From positions 1 through 64,000 of the forward strand of contig CAISEP010000020.1 in the NCBI GenBank assembly GCA_903884425.1: a DNA stretch of 64,000 bases. Direction: 5' to 3'. Source of the stretch: an uncultured Caulobacterales bacterium. GTDB lineage: Bacteria > Pseudomonadota > Alphaproteobacteria > Caulobacterales > Caulobacteraceae. Shown piece by piece: positions 1-9,892 of the stretch. The position numbers were made by a program, and so were the translations under genes. The notes below the pieces were generated by a model. That model was given only the letters and a program-made list of their open reading frames with translations. It made no database searches and was not told the DNA's origin. How positions within the stretch are numbered: the stretch's first letter is position 1; each line of letters opens with the position of its first letter.

Positions 1-22
1 ACGAGATACTTGTTTTAAAGTC

Positions 23-270
23 GTCATTCCCGGCCTTGAGCCGGGAACCTCCGTCCGGATCACACGGACCGCGTCCTTCGAGACGGGCCTTCGGCCCTCC
101 TCAGGATGACGAAGGGGGTTGAAGCCCCACTCCCTGCGTCATGGTGAGGAGGCCCGGAACGGGCCATCTCGAACCACGCACACCCGGCGCGAGGTTCCCG
201 GCTCAAGGCCGGGAATGACGGGGTGAAAGAGGATAAGTCGTCATTCCCGGGCGAAGACCCGGGAACCTCC
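23..270. repeat. Cluster of five intergenic hairpin repeats (families A, B, C)
   Basis: No gene is visible in the first 282 bases. In order there is a family A unit (23-52, stem CCCGGC/GCCGGG), a family B unit (71-111, CC type), a family C unit (137-180, GG type), an inverted family A unit (191-220) and a variant A unit (240-270, stem CCCGGG). All are short imperfect palindromes that recur in many other gaps of this window. They lie downstream of the acyl-CoA ligase gene, a typical position for REP-like elements. Families are named here for convenience only. Confidence 0.85.
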
Positions 271-282
271 GTCCGGCAAACC

Positions 283-2016
283 CTACTTCTTCCCGAACGG
301 CCAGAAGCCGCCCTTGGGCTTTTCCGGCGGGGGCGGGGTCACGATCCGCTCCTCCGGCTCGCCGACGGTTTCCTCCTTCGGCGTGTAGGGGTGGACGGTG
401 GGCAGCACATAGTCGGCGAAGCGCTGGCGCAGCAGCTTCTTGTCGATCTTGCCAGTGGCACCCAGGGGGATGTCGTCCACGAACACCACGTCGTCCGGCG
501 TCCACCACTTGGCGATCTTGCCGGCCAGGAAGTCCAGGAACTCCTCCTTGGTGGCCGTCACCCCGTCCTTCAGCTTGACCAGCAGCAGGGGGCGCTCGTC
601 CCACTTGGGATGATAGACGCCGATCACGGCGGCGAGCGCGGCCTTGGGGTGGCCTGCGGCGATGTTCTCGATGTCGATGGAGCTGATCCACTCCCCGCCG
701 GACTTGATCACGTCCTTGGCCCGGTCGGTGATCTGCATGAAGCCGTGGGTGTCGATGGTGGCCACGTCGCCGGTGTCGAAATAGCCGTCCCCGTCCGCCG
801 CCGCCGCCGCGCCGCGGAAATAGGACTGGACCACGGTCGGGCCCTTGACCAGCAGGCGGCCGAAGGTGGTGCCGTCCCGGGGCAGGGCCACGTCCTCGTC
901 ATTCACCAGCTTGATGTCGATGCCCAGCGGCGGGCGGCCCTGCTTCAGCAGGATCGGCAGCCGGGTCTCGAAGTCCATGCCGTCCATGGAGGCGGTGGGG
1001 GTGCCCAGCGTGCCCAGGGGCGAGGTCTCCGTCATGCCCCAGGCATGGACGACATCGACCCCGAACCGGTCGTGGAAGGCGCGGACAATGGCCTCCGGCA
1101 CGGCAGAGCCACCGATCACCACCCGCCGCAGATGGGTCAGGGTGTCGCCGGTGGCGTCCATGTGCTGCAGCAGCATCTGCCAGACGGTGGGCACCGCCGC
1201 CGACATGGTGACCTTTTCCTTTTCCAGCAGCTCGTGGATGGCGGCACCGTCCATCCGCGCGCCGGGGAGCACGAAGCTCGCCCCCACCGCAGGCGCGGAG
1301 AAGGTCAGGCCCCAGGCATTGGCGTGGAACATGGGCACCACCGCCAGCACCGTGTCCCGCTGCGACAGGCCCATCACGTCCGTCTGCAGGGTCATGAAGG
1401 TGTGCAGGAAGTTGGACCGGTGGGAGTACAGCACCCCCTTCGGGTCCCCGGTGGTGCCGGAGGTGTAGCAGAGGCCGCAGGCGGTGTTCTCGTCGAACCC
1501 GCCCCAGGCCGCGTCCGTCGGACGGCCCGCGATCAGGTCCTCGTACATGAACATCTCCGCCCCCGCGCCGTCGGGGCGATGGGCCTCGTCCGACAGGATC
1601 ACCACCCGCTCGATGCAGGGGGCCTTGTGCAGATGCTCCAGCAGCATGGGCACGAAGGTCAGGTCGGTGAACAGCACCCGGTCGCCGGCATGGCTGGCGA
1701 TCCACATGATCTGGTCGGGATGCAGGCGGGGGTTCAGGGTGTGGCAGACCGCCCCCATGCCCATGACGCCGTACCAGGTCTCGATGTGCCGGGCGGTGTT
1801 CCAGCCAAGCGTCGCCACCCGGTCGCCGGGCTGGATGCCCAGTTCCTTGAGGGCGTGGGTGACCTGCTTGGCGCGGCCGTGGATCCGGCTCCAGGTGGTG
1901 CGCACGATCGGCCCTTCCACCGAGCGGGAGATCACCTCCCGGTCCCCGTGCCAGCGGTCCGCATGGTCCAGGATGCGATCCACCGTCATCGGCCAGTCCT
2001 GCATCAAGCCGCGCAT
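283..2016 (-). CDS. Fatty-acid/acyl-CoA ligase (AMP-forming, AlkK-like)
   Basis: A 577-residue member of the ANL superfamily, which activates a carboxylic acid with ATP and transfers it to coenzyme A. The phosphate-binding motif [11 protein letters not shown] lies at residues 184-194, and the hinge region ([11 protein letters not shown], then GGEWISS) lies near 405-445, so both the large and small domains are complete. Overall resemblance is to the medium/long-chain AlkK-type ligases; the exact substrate cannot be read from sequence. The C-terminus carries a proline-rich tail ([10 protein letters not shown]) beyond the normal domain end. It starts at an ATG 88 bases downstream of the kinase-like gene's stop and may be co-transcribed with it. 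Confidence 0.88.
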   Translation of the reverse strand: MRGLMQDWPMTVDRILDHADRWHGDREVISRSVEGPIVRTTWSRIHGRAKQVTHALKELGIQPGDRVATLGWNTARHIETWYGVMGMGAVCHTLNPRLHPDQIMWIASHAGDRVLFTDLTFVPMLLEHLHKAPCIERVVILSDEAHRPDGAGAEMFMYEDLIAGRPTDAAWGGFDENTACGLCYTSGTTGDPKGVLYSHRSNFLHTFMTLQTDVMGLSQRDTVLAVVPMFHANAWGLTFSAPAVGASFVLPGARMDGAAIHELLEKEKVTMSAAVPTVWQMLLQHMDATGDTLTHLRRVVIGGSAVPEAIVRAFHDRFGVDVVHAWGMTETSPLGTLGTPTASMDGMDFETRLPILLKQGRPPLGIDIKLVNDEDVALPRDGTTFGRLLVKGPTVVQSYFRGAAAAADGDGYFDTGDVATIDTHGFMQITDRAKDVIKSGGEWISSIDIENIAAGHPKAALAAVIGVYHPKWDERPLLLVKLKDGVTATKEEFLDFLAGKIAKWWTPDDVVFVDDIPLGATGKIDKKLLRQRFADYVLPTVHPYTPKEETVGEPEERIVTPPPPEKPKGGFWPFGKK

Positions 2017-2104
2017 CGTCTACCCCCGAATGGTCCTGTTCTTGTCATGCCCATCTTGCAGGCCCTGCGCCGCCTGCCAAGGCCTGACACACGCGGCGGG
2101 GGCC

Positions 2105-3589
2105 TCAGCCCGCCCGAACCGCCGCGCACTGGGCCGTAAGCGTGGCCGCGGCGTCCACATGCCGCCAGTCCGTGACCACGGGCCGCTCCGCCAGTTGCCG
2201 GTCCAGCACCCGCAGGTCCGCATCGGAGGCGTCGTTGCGCCGGGCCGCCACCCGCGCCCGCAGCACCTCGTCCGGGGCGTCCAGCCACACACCGGTGGCA
2301 CCCGGGTAGAGGGCCAGCGCCGCCGCCCGCCGGGCCGGGTCGCGGAAGGTGGCGTCGAGGATCACGCTCCCCCCGGCGGCCAGCACCTGCCGTGCCCCGT
2401 CGAACAGCGCCGCATGGATGCGCGCGTCCGCCTGCGCCGTATAGGCCTCCGGCGGCAGGGGCTCGGTGGGGGCGCGGCCGAACAGGCGCTTGCGCACCTC
2501 GTCGGAGCGCAGCACCACCGCCCCGGGGGGCGCGCCCAGCTCCGGCGCCAGCGCCCGGGCCAGGGTCGACTTGCCGCTGCCCGACAGACCGCCGATGGCG
2601 ATCAGCCGGGGCGGCTCGGTGCGCAGATGCCGCTCCGCCGCCGCCAGATAGGCCCGGGCCGCCTCCGGCTGGCCGTTGTGCCCGCACACATGGCAGCGCA
2701 CCGCCGCCCGCACGGACAGGAACAGGGGCAGGGCTGCCAGGCCGTCATACAGGACCTCCGGCGCAAATAGGCGGGAGGCGGCATCCAGCCAGCCGTTCAG
2801 CGCCCGGTTGGCGGGGCCCGGCCGCCCGCGGAACACCAGGTCCATCAGGGTGAAGGCGAGGTCATAGAGCACGTCGATCTCGATCAGCCGGACATTGAAC
2901 TCGATCCGGTCGAACAGCACCGCCCGGCCGTCCTCCAGCAGGATGTTGCCCAGGTGCAGGTCCCCGTGACACTCCCGCACCAGCCCGGCGGCGAGGCGCC
3001 GGTCCAGCCGGGCCCGCTGGGTGGCGAACACCTCCGCCGTGCGGGCGATCACCCGCTCCGCCGCCTCGGCTCCGAGGATCGGTGCCAGTTGCCGCAGGTG
3101 GGCGGCGTTGGAGGTCAGCACATAGTCGAGGCCGTCCGCCCCGCCCCCGGCCGTGCCCAGGGCCGCGGCCCCGTGGACCCGGGCGATCTCCCGGCCGATG
3201 GCCTCGGCCAGGTCCCCGTCCACCCGGTCGGGGCACTCGCTCAGCACCGCGGTCTCGTCGAAGCGGCGCATTTCCAGCACATAGTCCACGGCCTCGGGGG
3301 CGTCGGCCGGGGCGAGGCGGAAGCCGTGGGGCCCGGGCACCACCGCATGCAGGGTCCGATAGACGTCCGGCGCGGTGATCCGGTTCAGGCGCAGCTCCTG
3401 CTGCCCCGCCCACAGGCGCTTTTCCAGGGTGGTGAAGTCCAGGAAGCCGAAATCCACCGGCTTCTTCCGCTTCAGGGCCCGGTCGGGATAGAGATAGACC
3501 TTGGAGATCGGCGTCTCGATCCGCCGGTCGCAGGGGCAGGCCTCCCCTGCCCCGGCCGCCAGCCACTGGTCGAGATCGTCGCCCTGCAT
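2105..3589 (-). CDS. Two-domain protein: aminoglycoside-phosphotransferase-like kinase plus P-loop kinase
   Basis: Residues 1-300 form an APH/choline-kinase-like fold with the catalytic loop HGDLHLGN (208-215) and a following metal-binding Asp (LFDRIEFN). Residues 330-494 form a separate small P-loop kinase domain with Walker A GLSGSGKS (333-340). Proteins with this fusion (COG2187 plus COG0645) are common in Proteobacteria and of unknown substrate; automatic labels of aminoglycoside resistance are not supported. I chose the ATG at 3589, which has GGAG seven bases upstream, over a longer reading frame that would run into the divergent promoter region. Confidence 0.82.
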   Translation of the reverse strand: MQGDDLDQWLAAGAGEACPCDRRIETPISKVYLYPDRALKRKKPVDFGFLDFTTLEKRLWAGQQELRLNRITAPDVYRTLHAVVPGPHGFRLAPADAPEAVDYVLEMRRFDETAVLSECPDRVDGDLAEAIGREIARVHGAAALGTAGGGADGLDYVLTSNAAHLRQLAPILGAEAAERVIARTAEVFATQRARLDRRLAAGLVRECHGDLHLGNILLEDGRAVLFDRIEFNVRLIEIDVLYDLAFTLMDLVFRGRPGPANRALNGWLDAASRLFAPEVLYDGLAALPLFLSVRAAVRCHVCGHNGQPEAARAYLAAAERHLRTEPPRLIAIGGLSGSGKSTLARALAPELGAPPGAVVLRSDEVRKRLFGRAPTEPLPPEAYTAQADARIHAALFDGARQVLAAGGSVILDATFRDPARRAAALALYPGATGVWLDAPDEVLRARVAARRNDASDADLRVLDRQLAERPVVTDWRHVDAAATLTAQCAAVRAG

Positions 3590-3692
3590 CCACCTGCTCC
3601 GCGGCCCACCGTCGTTGCTCCCTGTCCTAGCGAATGTCGCGGACAAGGACAGGGGATGCGTGGGACCCCGAGCCACTTTTTCCGTTGCCTGC

Positions 3693-3715
3693 AGATGATA
3701 TGTCACCCATCATCT
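3693..3715. promoter_or_regulatory. Inverted repeat in the divergent gap (possible operator)
   Basis: AGATGAT and ATCATCT face each other across nine bases in the 207-base gap between the APH/kinase gene (left) and the isomerase-like gene (right). The position suits a transcription-factor site controlling either side, but no matching regulator is adjacent and the motif is not one I recognise. Confidence 0.3.
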
Positions 3716-3796
3716 CATGATCCGGTGGATCCGACGGTGCGAGCGCATGACGGACAGGACCCACGAACCGGACCTCAGACCCTGGAGTGAACCCTG

Positions 3797-4414
3797 GTGA
3801 GCACGACCCCTGCAAGCAAGACTGTCGACTTCATCTTCGACTTCGCCAGCCCCAACGCCTATCTGGCGGAAGGACCGCTGAGGGACATCGCCGCCCGCAC
3901 GGGGGCGACGGTGAACCGCATTCCCTGCCTGCTGGGGGGCATCTTCAAGCTCACCGGCAACCAGGCCCCGTTCGTGGCCTTCGGCGGGGTGAAGGGCAAG
4001 CTTGCCTATGAGCAGCTGGAGATGCAGCGCTTCATCCGGCGCCATGGCCTGACCAAGTTCCGAATGAACCCGCACTTTCCCATCAATACCATCCACATCA
4101 TGCGCGGCCTGGTGGCGGCGCAGCGGCTGGGGGTGGCGGACGCCTATGTGGCGGTAGTGCTGAAGGCCATGTGGGAGGACGGGGAGAACATGGGCGATCC
4201 CGTCGTGATCGCCCGGGTGCTGGCGCAGGGCGGCCTCGACTCCACCGCGATCCTGGAAGCGTCCCAGAGCCAGCCGGTGAAGGACGAACTCACCGCCAGC
4301 ACTGCGGCGGCGGTGGAACGGGGGGCCTTCGGCATCCCCACCTTCTATGTCGGGGACGAGATGTTCTTCGGCAAGGAACGCCTGGGCCAGGTGGAAGACG
4401 CGCTGGCGGGGTGA
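3797..4414 (+). CDS. 2-hydroxychromene-2-carboxylate isomerase-family protein (DsbA-like fold)
   Basis: A 205-residue protein beginning at GTG with GGAG nine bases upstream. The N-terminus (FIFDFASPNAYLAE) and the C-terminal block (GAFGIPTFYVGDEMFFGKERL) are the signatures of the DsbA-like HCCA isomerase family, related to kappa-class glutathione transferases. The cis-proline segment GIPTF is present and there is no CxxC pair, as expected for this family. Founding members isomerise a naphthalene-degradation intermediate with glutathione, but most genomic copies have no known substrate and no aromatic-degradation genes are nearby. Confidence 0.82.
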   Translation: MSTTPASKTVDFIFDFASPNAYLAEGPLRDIAARTGATVNRIPCLLGGIFKLTGNQAPFVAFGGVKGKLAYEQLEMQRFIRRHGLTKFRMNPHFPINTIHIMRGLVAAQRLGVADAYVAVVLKAMWEDGENMGDPVVIARVLAQGGLDSTAILEASQSQPVKDELTASTAAAVERGAFGIPTFYVGDEMFFGKERLGQVEDALAG

Positions 4415-4423
4415 GGTGTATGT

Positions 4424-4736
4424 GCGTCCTTCGAGACGGGCCTTCGGCCCTCCTCAGGATGACGCGCGTTGGGGATGAACGTCGGCCGGTGTGGGATCGA
4501 CCCCCACCCCTCGTCTTGGTGAGGAGGCCCGGCACCGGCCGTCTCGAACCACGGGCTCCGCCCTCCTCAGGATTCCGGCCGTTTTTGAAACCCCAAAACC
4601 TGCGTCATGGTGAGGAGGGCCGGCACGGCCCGTCTCGAACCACGCACAACCGGCACGGTGTTTCCCGGGTCTTCGCCCGGGAATGACGAAGTGAATCTGT
4701 CCAGTCGTCATTCCCGGCCTTGAGCCGGGAACCTCC
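4424..4736. repeat. Intergenic hairpin repeat cluster (B, C, partial B, C, A, A)
   Basis: The 323-base gap between the isomerase-like gene and the small membrane-protein gene holds no ORF with coding character. It contains a B unit (4424-4464), a C unit (4512-4553), a truncated B half (about 4554-4574), a second C unit (4603-4646), an inverted A unit (4657-4688) and an A unit (4707-4736). The truncated copy shows that units are gained and eroded here. Confidence 0.85.
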
Positions 4737-4737
4737 A

Positions 4738-5178
4738 TCAGGCAAAGGCCGGTCGGCCTTCCGGGTCCGGGGGCGGACGGCGACGGGGACGCGTCGGTCG
4801 TCGCACGGCGCCAGCCGACCGCGGCCGCGCAAGGCGTCGGCGGACAGCCGCGACCGCCTGACCCATGCGGTGGCGCAACGCCGCGAGAAGTCGCCGGGTT
4901 CCCGCCCCCGCCAGAAGGGCCGTGACCGCCACCGTGATCTCCATATAGGCCCCGAGGTCGCCGGCCATGGCCATGGCCATGCCCACCGGCACGACCTGGG
5001 CGAGCAGCGCCACGACCACGGTCATCAGCAGGAGGCCGATGACCAGCTTCGGCGTGAGGAAGGTCAGTTTCCGCGCGGGAACCTCCACCATCCAGTGGCG
5101 CAGTCCACGCCCGACCGCCGTGTCCGGAAACGCCTGCATCACCGCGACCAGGACGAGGAACAGGACAGAGATCAGCAT
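4738..5178 (-). CDS. Small membrane protein of unknown function
   Basis: A 146-residue protein with about three hydrophobic segments (residues 1-16, 44-63 and roughly 66-95), followed by a strongly basic, proline- and arginine-rich tail of about 45 residues that probably lies in the cytoplasm. It begins 13 bases after pdxH in the same direction and is likely co-transcribed with it. I do not recognise a family. The tail's extreme arginine/proline content could partly reflect high-GC drift. Confidence 0.55.
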   Translation of the reverse strand: MLISVLFLVLVAVMQAFPDTAVGRGLRHWMVEVPARKLTFLTPKLVIGLLLMTVVVALLAQVVPVGMAMAMAGDLGAYMEITVAVTALLAGAGTRRLLAALRHRMGQAVAAVRRRLARPRSAGAVRRPTRPRRRPPPDPEGRPAFA

Positions 5179-5191
5179 GCCCTCGCCCCCC

Positions 5192-5836
5192 TCACGGATT
5201 CAGCCGCCGCTTGGTCCAGCCGGCCCCGTCCCGGCGGTACTGCATGCGGTCGTGCAGGCGAAACGCCCCGTCCCGCCAGAACTCGATCTGCACCGGGCTC
5301 ACCCGGAAGCCCCGCCAGTGGGGCGGCCGGGGCACCGGGCCGACGCCGAACTTCAGGGCGTATTCGGCGACCTTCTTCTCCAGGGCAAAGCGGCCTTCCA
5401 CCTCCTGGCTCTGGTCCGAGGCCCAGGCCCCGATCTGCGACTGGCGGGGACGGGAGGCGAAATAGGCGTCGGACTCCGCGTCACTGACCGGCGCCACCGG
5501 ACCGCGGATGCGCACCTGGCGGCGCAGGGACTTCCAGTGGAACAACAGCGCCGCCTTGCCCGCGCCCAGCAGCTGCCGCCCCTTGGCGCTGTTCGTGTTG
5601 GTGTAGAAGACGAAGCCGTCGGCGTCGAAGCCCTTCAGCAGCACCATGCGCACGTCCGGCAGGCCGTCTTCGTCCACAGTGGCCAGCGCCACCCCGTTGG
5701 GGTCGTTGATCTCCTTGGCCTCCGCCTCCTTCAGCCAGTGGGCGAACAGGTCGAAGGGGTCGTCCAGGGGAAACAGCTCCCGGTCCGTGGCGCGGCTGGC
5801 CTCCAGCTCGGCGGTGTCGGTCTCGGCGGGGGACAT
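5192..5836 (-). CDS. pdxH: Pyridoxamine/pyridoxine 5'-phosphate oxidase
   Basis: A full-length 214-residue FMN enzyme that oxidises pyridoxamine or pyridoxine 5'-phosphate to pyridoxal 5'-phosphate. Recognisable segments are the FMN/substrate region ([19 protein letters not shown]), the loop [13 protein letters not shown], the PPHWRGFRV block and the classical C-terminus ending RLNP. GGAG lies seven bases before the ATG. It is divergent from aroC across about 100 bases. PLP made here is used by, among others, the two cysteine desulfurases of the SUF operon in this window. Confidence 0.96.
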   Translation of the reverse strand: MSPAETDTAELEASRATDRELFPLDDPFDLFAHWLKEAEAKEINDPNGVALATVDEDGLPDVRMVLLKGFDADGFVFYTNTNSAKGRQLLGAGKAALLFHWKSLRRQVRIRGPVAPVSDAESDAYFASRPRQSQIGAWASDQSQEVEGRFALEKKVAEYALKFGVGPVPRPPHWRGFRVSPVQIEFWRDGAFRLHDRMQYRRDGAGWTKRRLNP

Positions 5837-5939
5837 GGGCAGCTCCGGCGGCGCAAATCTTCAGCCCCACATCTGGGGACTGTCGGGCCCCACGTCCAGC
5901 CGTTTGCGCTCCCCCCGCCTCGTCCGCTACATACCGGCC

Positions 5940-7043
5940 ATGTCGCACAACAGCTTCGGCCACCTTTTCCGAGTCACCACCTGGGGCGAGAGCCACGGCC
6001 CGGCCCTGGGCTGCGTGGTGGACGGCTGCCCTCCGGGCCTCGTCCTGACCGAGGCCGACCTCCAGCACTGGCTCGACCGGCGCAAGCCCGGCGGCAGCCG
6101 CTTCGTCACCCAGAGGCAGGAGCCGGACGCCGTGCGCATCCTGTCCGGCGTGTTCGAGGATGACGACATCCGCGCCCGGTTCGGCGGCCCGGTGACCACC
6201 GGCACGCCCATTTCCCTGATGATCGAGAACGTGGACCAGCGGTCCAAGGACTACGGCGCCATCGCCCAGGCCTTCCGCCCCGGCCATGCGGACGTGGCCT
6301 ATCAGGCCAAGTACGGGGTGCGGGACTATCGCGGCGGCGGACGCAGCTCCGCCCGGGAGACCGCGGCCCGGGTGGCGGCGGGGGCCGTGGCCCGCAAGGT
6401 GCTGGGCGACGACATCGTCCTGCGCGGCTATCTGGTGCAGATCGGGGCCCGGGCCATCGACCGCAGCCGCTTCGACCTTACCGCCATCGAGAAGAACCCC
6501 TTCTGGTGCCCGGACCGGGAGACCGCCGCCCTGTGGGAGGCCGACCTCGACCGGGTGCGCAAGGCCGGCTCCTCCGTCGGGGCGATTGTCGAGGTGACGG
6601 CCGAGGGCGTGCCCGCCGGTTGGGGTGCGCCGATCTACGGCAAGCTGGACGCGGAGATCTGCGCCGGGCTGATGAGCATCAATGCCGTGAAGGGCGTGGA
6701 GATCGGCGAGGGCTTTGCCGCGGCGATGCTCAGCGGCAAGGACAATGCCGACGAGATGCGCATCGCCGGCAACGGCCGGATCGACTTCCAGTCCAACCAT
6801 GCGGGGGGGATCCTCGGCGGCATCTCCACCGGCCAGACCATCGTGGCGCGGATGGCGCTGAAGCCCACCAGCTCGATCCTCACCCCCCGCCGCTCGGTGA
6901 ACACGGCGGGCGAGGAGGTGGATGTGCGCACCACCGGCCGCCACGATCCCTGCGTCGGCATCCGCGCCGTGCCGGTGGCGGAGGCCATGCTGGCCTGCGC
7001 GCTGGCCGACGCGAAACTGCGCCACCGCGGCCAGGTGGGCTGA
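5940..7043 (+). CDS. aroC: Chorismate synthase
   Basis: A 367-residue enzyme of the last common step of aromatic amino-acid synthesis, converting 5-enolpyruvylshikimate 3-phosphate to chorismate with reduced FMN. The start ([19 protein letters not shown]) and the family signature around [10 protein letters not shown] are intact, and the length is normal. I chose the ATG at 5940 because the longer frame upstream overlaps pdxH and its divergent promoter. A GNAT gene follows after three bases, indicating co-transcription. Confidence 0.97.
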   Translation: MSHNSFGHLFRVTTWGESHGPALGCVVDGCPPGLVLTEADLQHWLDRRKPGGSRFVTQRQEPDAVRILSGVFEDDDIRARFGGPVTTGTPISLMIENVDQRSKDYGAIAQAFRPGHADVAYQAKYGVRDYRGGGRSSARETAARVAAGAVARKVLGDDIVLRGYLVQIGARAIDRSRFDLTAIEKNPFWCPDRETAALWEADLDRVRKAGSSVGAIVEVTAEGVPAGWGAPIYGKLDAEICAGLMSINAVKGVEIGEGFAAAMLSGKDNADEMRIAGNGRIDFQSNHAGGILGGISTGQTIVARMALKPTSSILTPRRSVNTAGEEVDVRTTGRHDPCVGIRAVPVAEAMLACALADAKLRHRGQVG

Positions 7044-7046
7044 GCC

Positions 7047-7502
7047 ATGTCCGGGGGCCTGCGCATCCGCCCGGCCCGGCTGGACGAGAAGCTGGCCCTT
7101 GAAGCCCTGCAGATGACCGCCTCCCTCATGTGGGAGAGTGACCGGGCGGCGCTGCTGGCCCATCCGGAGGCCGGGGACCTGCCGCCGGAGCAGTTCACCG
7201 GCGGCTTCGTCTATGTGGCGGAGCGGGAGGGCCTCACCCTGGGCTTCGGCGTGCTGCTGCCGCGGGCCGATGGCGAGGCGGAGCTGGACGGACTGTTCGT
7301 GCATCCGGACCACTGGGGCCAGGGGGTCGGCCGCGGGCTGGTGGCGGAGGCGGAGCGTCGCGCGAGGCTCCTGGGGTCCCCCTGGCTCAACGTGCTGGGC
7401 AACCGCAATGCGGAGGGGTTCTACGTCGCCTGCGACTTCGTGGCGTTCGGGGTGGAAAGGACCCAGTTCGGCGAAGGGTTGCGGATGCGCAAGGCGGTGT
7501 GA
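7047..7502 (+). CDS. GNAT-family N-acetyltransferase
   Basis: A 151-residue acetyltransferase. The acetyl-CoA-binding motif is clear in LFVHPDHWGQGVGRGL (about residues 84-99) and is followed by the A/B segment LNVLGNRNAEGFY with the usual late tyrosine region. It sits three bases after the aroC stop and so shares its transcript; the substrate is unknown and the link to chorismate may be incidental. Repeat elements follow immediately after the stop. Confidence 0.85.
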   Translation: MSGGLRIRPARLDEKLALEALQMTASLMWESDRAALLAHPEAGDLPPEQFTGGFVYVAEREGLTLGFGVLLPRADGEAELDGLFVHPDHWGQGVGRGLVAEAERRARLLGSPWLNVLGNRNAEGFYVACDFVAFGVERTQFGEGLRMRKAV

Positions 7503-7513
7503 GTTGGGGGGGT

Positions 7514-7732
7514 GCGTGGTTCGAGACGCGCGTGTCACGCGCTCCTCACCATGACGAAGGGTGTCGCGCACAAACGGTCGTCATCCTGAGTAGGGCGAAG
7601 CCCGTCTCGAAGGACGCTGTGCCGGATGTGCGTGGTTCGAGACGCGCGTTCCGCGCTCCTCACCATGACTAATCTTCTAAATCACAAACCTTCGTCATCC
7701 TGAGGAGGGCGAAGCCCGTCTCGAAGGACGCA
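7514..7732. repeat. Four alternating hairpin repeats between convergent genes
   Basis: The 238-base gap between the GNAT gene and rlmE holds units at 7514-7556 (GG type), 7579-7617 (CC type), 7630-7669 (GG type) and 7693-7731 (CC type). Two doublets are therefore arranged head to tail. The inner stems differ between units (for example GCGCGT/ACGCGC in the first and GGGC/GCCC in the second), yet each remains self-complementary. Confidence 0.85.
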
Positions 7733-7740
7733 CATCTCCC

Positions 7741-8469
7741 CTACCGCCGCCCCAGGGCCACCAGATAGAGCTCCGAGCTCTCCGCCCGGCTGGACTTGGG
7801 CTTGAAGTGCTTCACGTCGGTGAAGTTGGCCTTGAGCAGCTTCAGCAGGTCCGCCGTCTCGCCCCCCTGGAAGGCCTTGGTGACGAAGGTGCCGCCCACC
7901 GGCAGGATGTCCACGGCAAAGGCCGCCGCCAGCTCCACCAGGCCCACGATGCGCAGGTGGTCGGTCTGGGGATGGCCGATGGTGTTGGGGGCCATGTCCG
8001 ACAGCAACAGGTCCGGCGGACCGCCGAGCGCCGCCAGCAGCTGGGCCGGGGCCTCGTCCGCCGTGAAGTCCCCCTCGATCAGGATCGCCGGCGGCAGCGG
8101 GTCCACGGGCAGCAGGTCGATGCCGACCACGGTCCCCGCCCCCCGCTCCAGCGCCACCTGGACCCAGCCGCCGGGGGCGCAGCCCAGGTCGATGATCCGG
8201 CAGCCCTTGCGGATGACGTGGAAGCGGTCGTCGATCTCCGCCAGCTTGAAGGCGGCGCGGGAGCGATAGCCCTTGGCCCTCGCCGCCTTGACGAAGGGAT
8301 CGTTGATCTGCCGGTTCAGCCACAGCTGGCTGGACATGCTCTTGGTGTCGGCGGTCTTCAGTCGCGCGCCGATGTTGCGACCGGCCGCATCCCCCCGGGT
8401 GGGGGCCTTGACCATGCGCTTGCGGGGCGGCTCGGGCGGGGCCGGAGGCTTGGGAGGCTTGGTGGACAT
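7741..8469 (-). CDS. rlmE: 23S rRNA (uridine-2'-O)-methyltransferase RlmE (FtsJ)
   Basis: A 242-residue Rossmann-fold methyltransferase that methylates U2552 of 23S rRNA. The SAM motif IIDLGCAPGGW is present, with the catalytic K-D-K-E set recognisable: K in SRAAFKL, D in LLSDMAPN, K in VTKAFQGG and E near the C-terminus in SSELYLVA. A basic, proline-rich N-terminal extension of about 40 residues precedes the core, as in many alphaproteobacterial copies. It begins six bases after the Ppx/GppA gene and forms an operon with it. Confidence 0.94.
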   Translation of the reverse strand: MSTKPPKPPAPPEPPRKRMVKAPTRGDAAGRNIGARLKTADTKSMSSQLWLNRQINDPFVKAARAKGYRSRAAFKLAEIDDRFHVIRKGCRIIDLGCAPGGWVQVALERGAGTVVGIDLLPVDPLPPAILIEGDFTADEAPAQLLAALGGPPDLLLSDMAPNTIGHPQTDHLRIVGLVELAAAFAVDILPVGGTFVTKAFQGGETADLLKLLKANFTDVKHFKPKSSRAESSELYLVALGRR

Positions 8470-8475
8470 CTGGGC

Positions 8476-9603
8476 TCAGGCGCGGGGGGTGACGGCGGCG
8501 GGGGCGGCACCCCGGGCTCGGCGGCGGCGACGGCGGCCGGGACGTTCCTGCATCAGGGCCAGCAGCAGGCCTTCCCGCAAGCCCCGGTCAGCGACCCGCA
8601 CCCGCTCGCAGGGCCACAGCTCCTGCACCGCCTGCAGAATGGCGGCCCCGGCCAGCACCAGATCCGCCCGGTCCGGACCGATGCAGGGCTGGGCGGCGCG
8701 CGCGGCGGCATCCTGTACCAGCAGGCGCTCCGCCGCGGCCTCGCAATCCTGGCGGGTCAGCCACAGGCCGTCCACCCGGTTGCGGTCATAGCGCTCGAGA
8801 TTGAGATGCAGGCCGGCCAGGGAGGTGATGGCCCCGGACGTGCCGATCAGATGCGCCGCACCGGCGTCGAAGGCCGGACGCAGGGGGGCGGTCCCCTCCA
8901 CCTCGCCGATGGCGGTCTTGATGTGCTCGACCATGGTCCGGTACCAGTCCCGGTCCCCCGCCGCCCCCTCCGGAAACCGTTCCGCCAGGGAGACGACGCC
9001 CACGGGGATGGAGATCCACGCCCGGATCGGCAGGCGGGAGGGCTGCAGCCGGTGGGCCTGCTCCATCCGCGGGTCCGTCAGGTCGACCCAGGACAGCTCC
9101 GTCGAGCCGCCGCCCACATCCACCACCAGGGCCGCCGTCTGGGTGCGGTCCAGCAGGGTCAGGCACCCGGCCACGGACAGCTGGGCCTCCTCCTTCGGCG
9201 AGATGATGGCCAGCCGCAGGCCGGTCTCCGCCGCCACCCGCTCCACGAAGTCCGCCCCGTTGCTGGCGGAGCGGCAGGCCTGGGTCGCCACCGCCCGGAT
9301 GCGCAGGGGCCTGCGGCGGCGCACCTTGTCGGCACAGATGCGCAGCGCCGCCACGGCCCGGTCCATGGCCTCGTCGTCCAGCCGCCCGGTGCGGCTGAGG
9401 CCGTCCCCCAGGCGGACAATGCGGGAAAAGCTTTCCACCACCCGGAAACTGCGACCCGCCGGCGCGGCGATCAGCAGGCGGCAATTGTTCGTACCCAGAT
9501 CAATGGCGGCGAACAGCGAAGGCTCGCGCGCACCGGCTGGTTGGGCCGCGGATGGGGCCACGGCCTCGGGACCCGCCCGGCCGGTCTGTTGCGCCTGCGT
9601 CAT
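8476..9603 (-). CDS. Ppx/GppA-family phosphatase (exopolyphosphatase / pppGpp phosphohydrolase type)
   Basis: A 375-residue member of the sugar kinase/Hsp70/actin superfamily. The ATP/phosphate-1 motif AAIDLGTNNCRLLIA and the second motif VVDVGGGSTELSW are intact, and GTSGAITSLAGL is a third. Short Ppx/GppA proteins hydrolyse polyphosphate or pppGpp; sequence does not decide between them. The ATG at 9603 has GGAGG ten bases upstream, better spaced than the ATG at 9612, which lies one base from it. Pairing with rlmE is common in alphaproteobacteria. Confidence 0.88.
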   Translation of the reverse strand: MTQAQQTGRAGPEAVAPSAAQPAGAREPSLFAAIDLGTNNCRLLIAAPAGRSFRVVESFSRIVRLGDGLSRTGRLDDEAMDRAVAALRICADKVRRRRPLRIRAVATQACRSASNGADFVERVAAETGLRLAIISPKEEAQLSVAGCLTLLDRTQTAALVVDVGGGSTELSWVDLTDPRMEQAHRLQPSRLPIRAWISIPVGVVSLAERFPEGAAGDRDWYRTMVEHIKTAIGEVEGTAPLRPAFDAGAAHLIGTSGAITSLAGLHLNLERYDRNRVDGLWLTRQDCEAAAERLLVQDAAARAAQPCIGPDRADLVLAGAAILQAVQELWPCERVRVADRGLREGLLLALMQERPGRRRRRRARGAAPAAVTPRA

Positions 9604-9892
9604 GGGCGGCATTCCTCCAGGAACATCGAGCCTTCGCACCGGATGCGGAGGATCTGACCTGCTTCACCAGACAGGATAGAGCATTTTCGAAATTGGGGGA
9701 ACCGGTAATCCGGGGAAAAATCCCCTAGTTACAAACGGTTCTGAGATTTCGGCATCAGCGGCCGGACGGGCCTGCCTCGTCCGGCCACGGACCGGATGCC
9801 TCCAGCACGCGCCCCGGGTCAGCCACCCGCTGAACCGATCCTGCGCGGCCTGTTCATTGAACGGTCATACGACCGCGCCTAGCTTAGGGGGC
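9604..9892. promoter_or_regulatory. Divergent promoter region of ppx/gppA-rlmE and hspQ
   Basis: This 289-base gap is less GC-rich than its surroundings. It holds a compact palindrome GGGGA-AAAA-TCCCC at 9712-9725, roughly midway between the two starts. A possible sigma-70-like pair upstream of hspQ is TTGAAC (9857-9862) and TAGCTT (9880-9885), but the latter abuts the ribosome-binding site, so this promoter is uncertain. No heat-shock sigma consensus is obvious. Confidence 0.35.

Noticed and set aside
2105-3589. Aminoglycoside resistance gene
   Set aside because: The kinase-like half shares the fold with aminoglycoside phosphotransferases, but the fusion to a P-loop kinase marks a housekeeping family and nothing indicates mobility.
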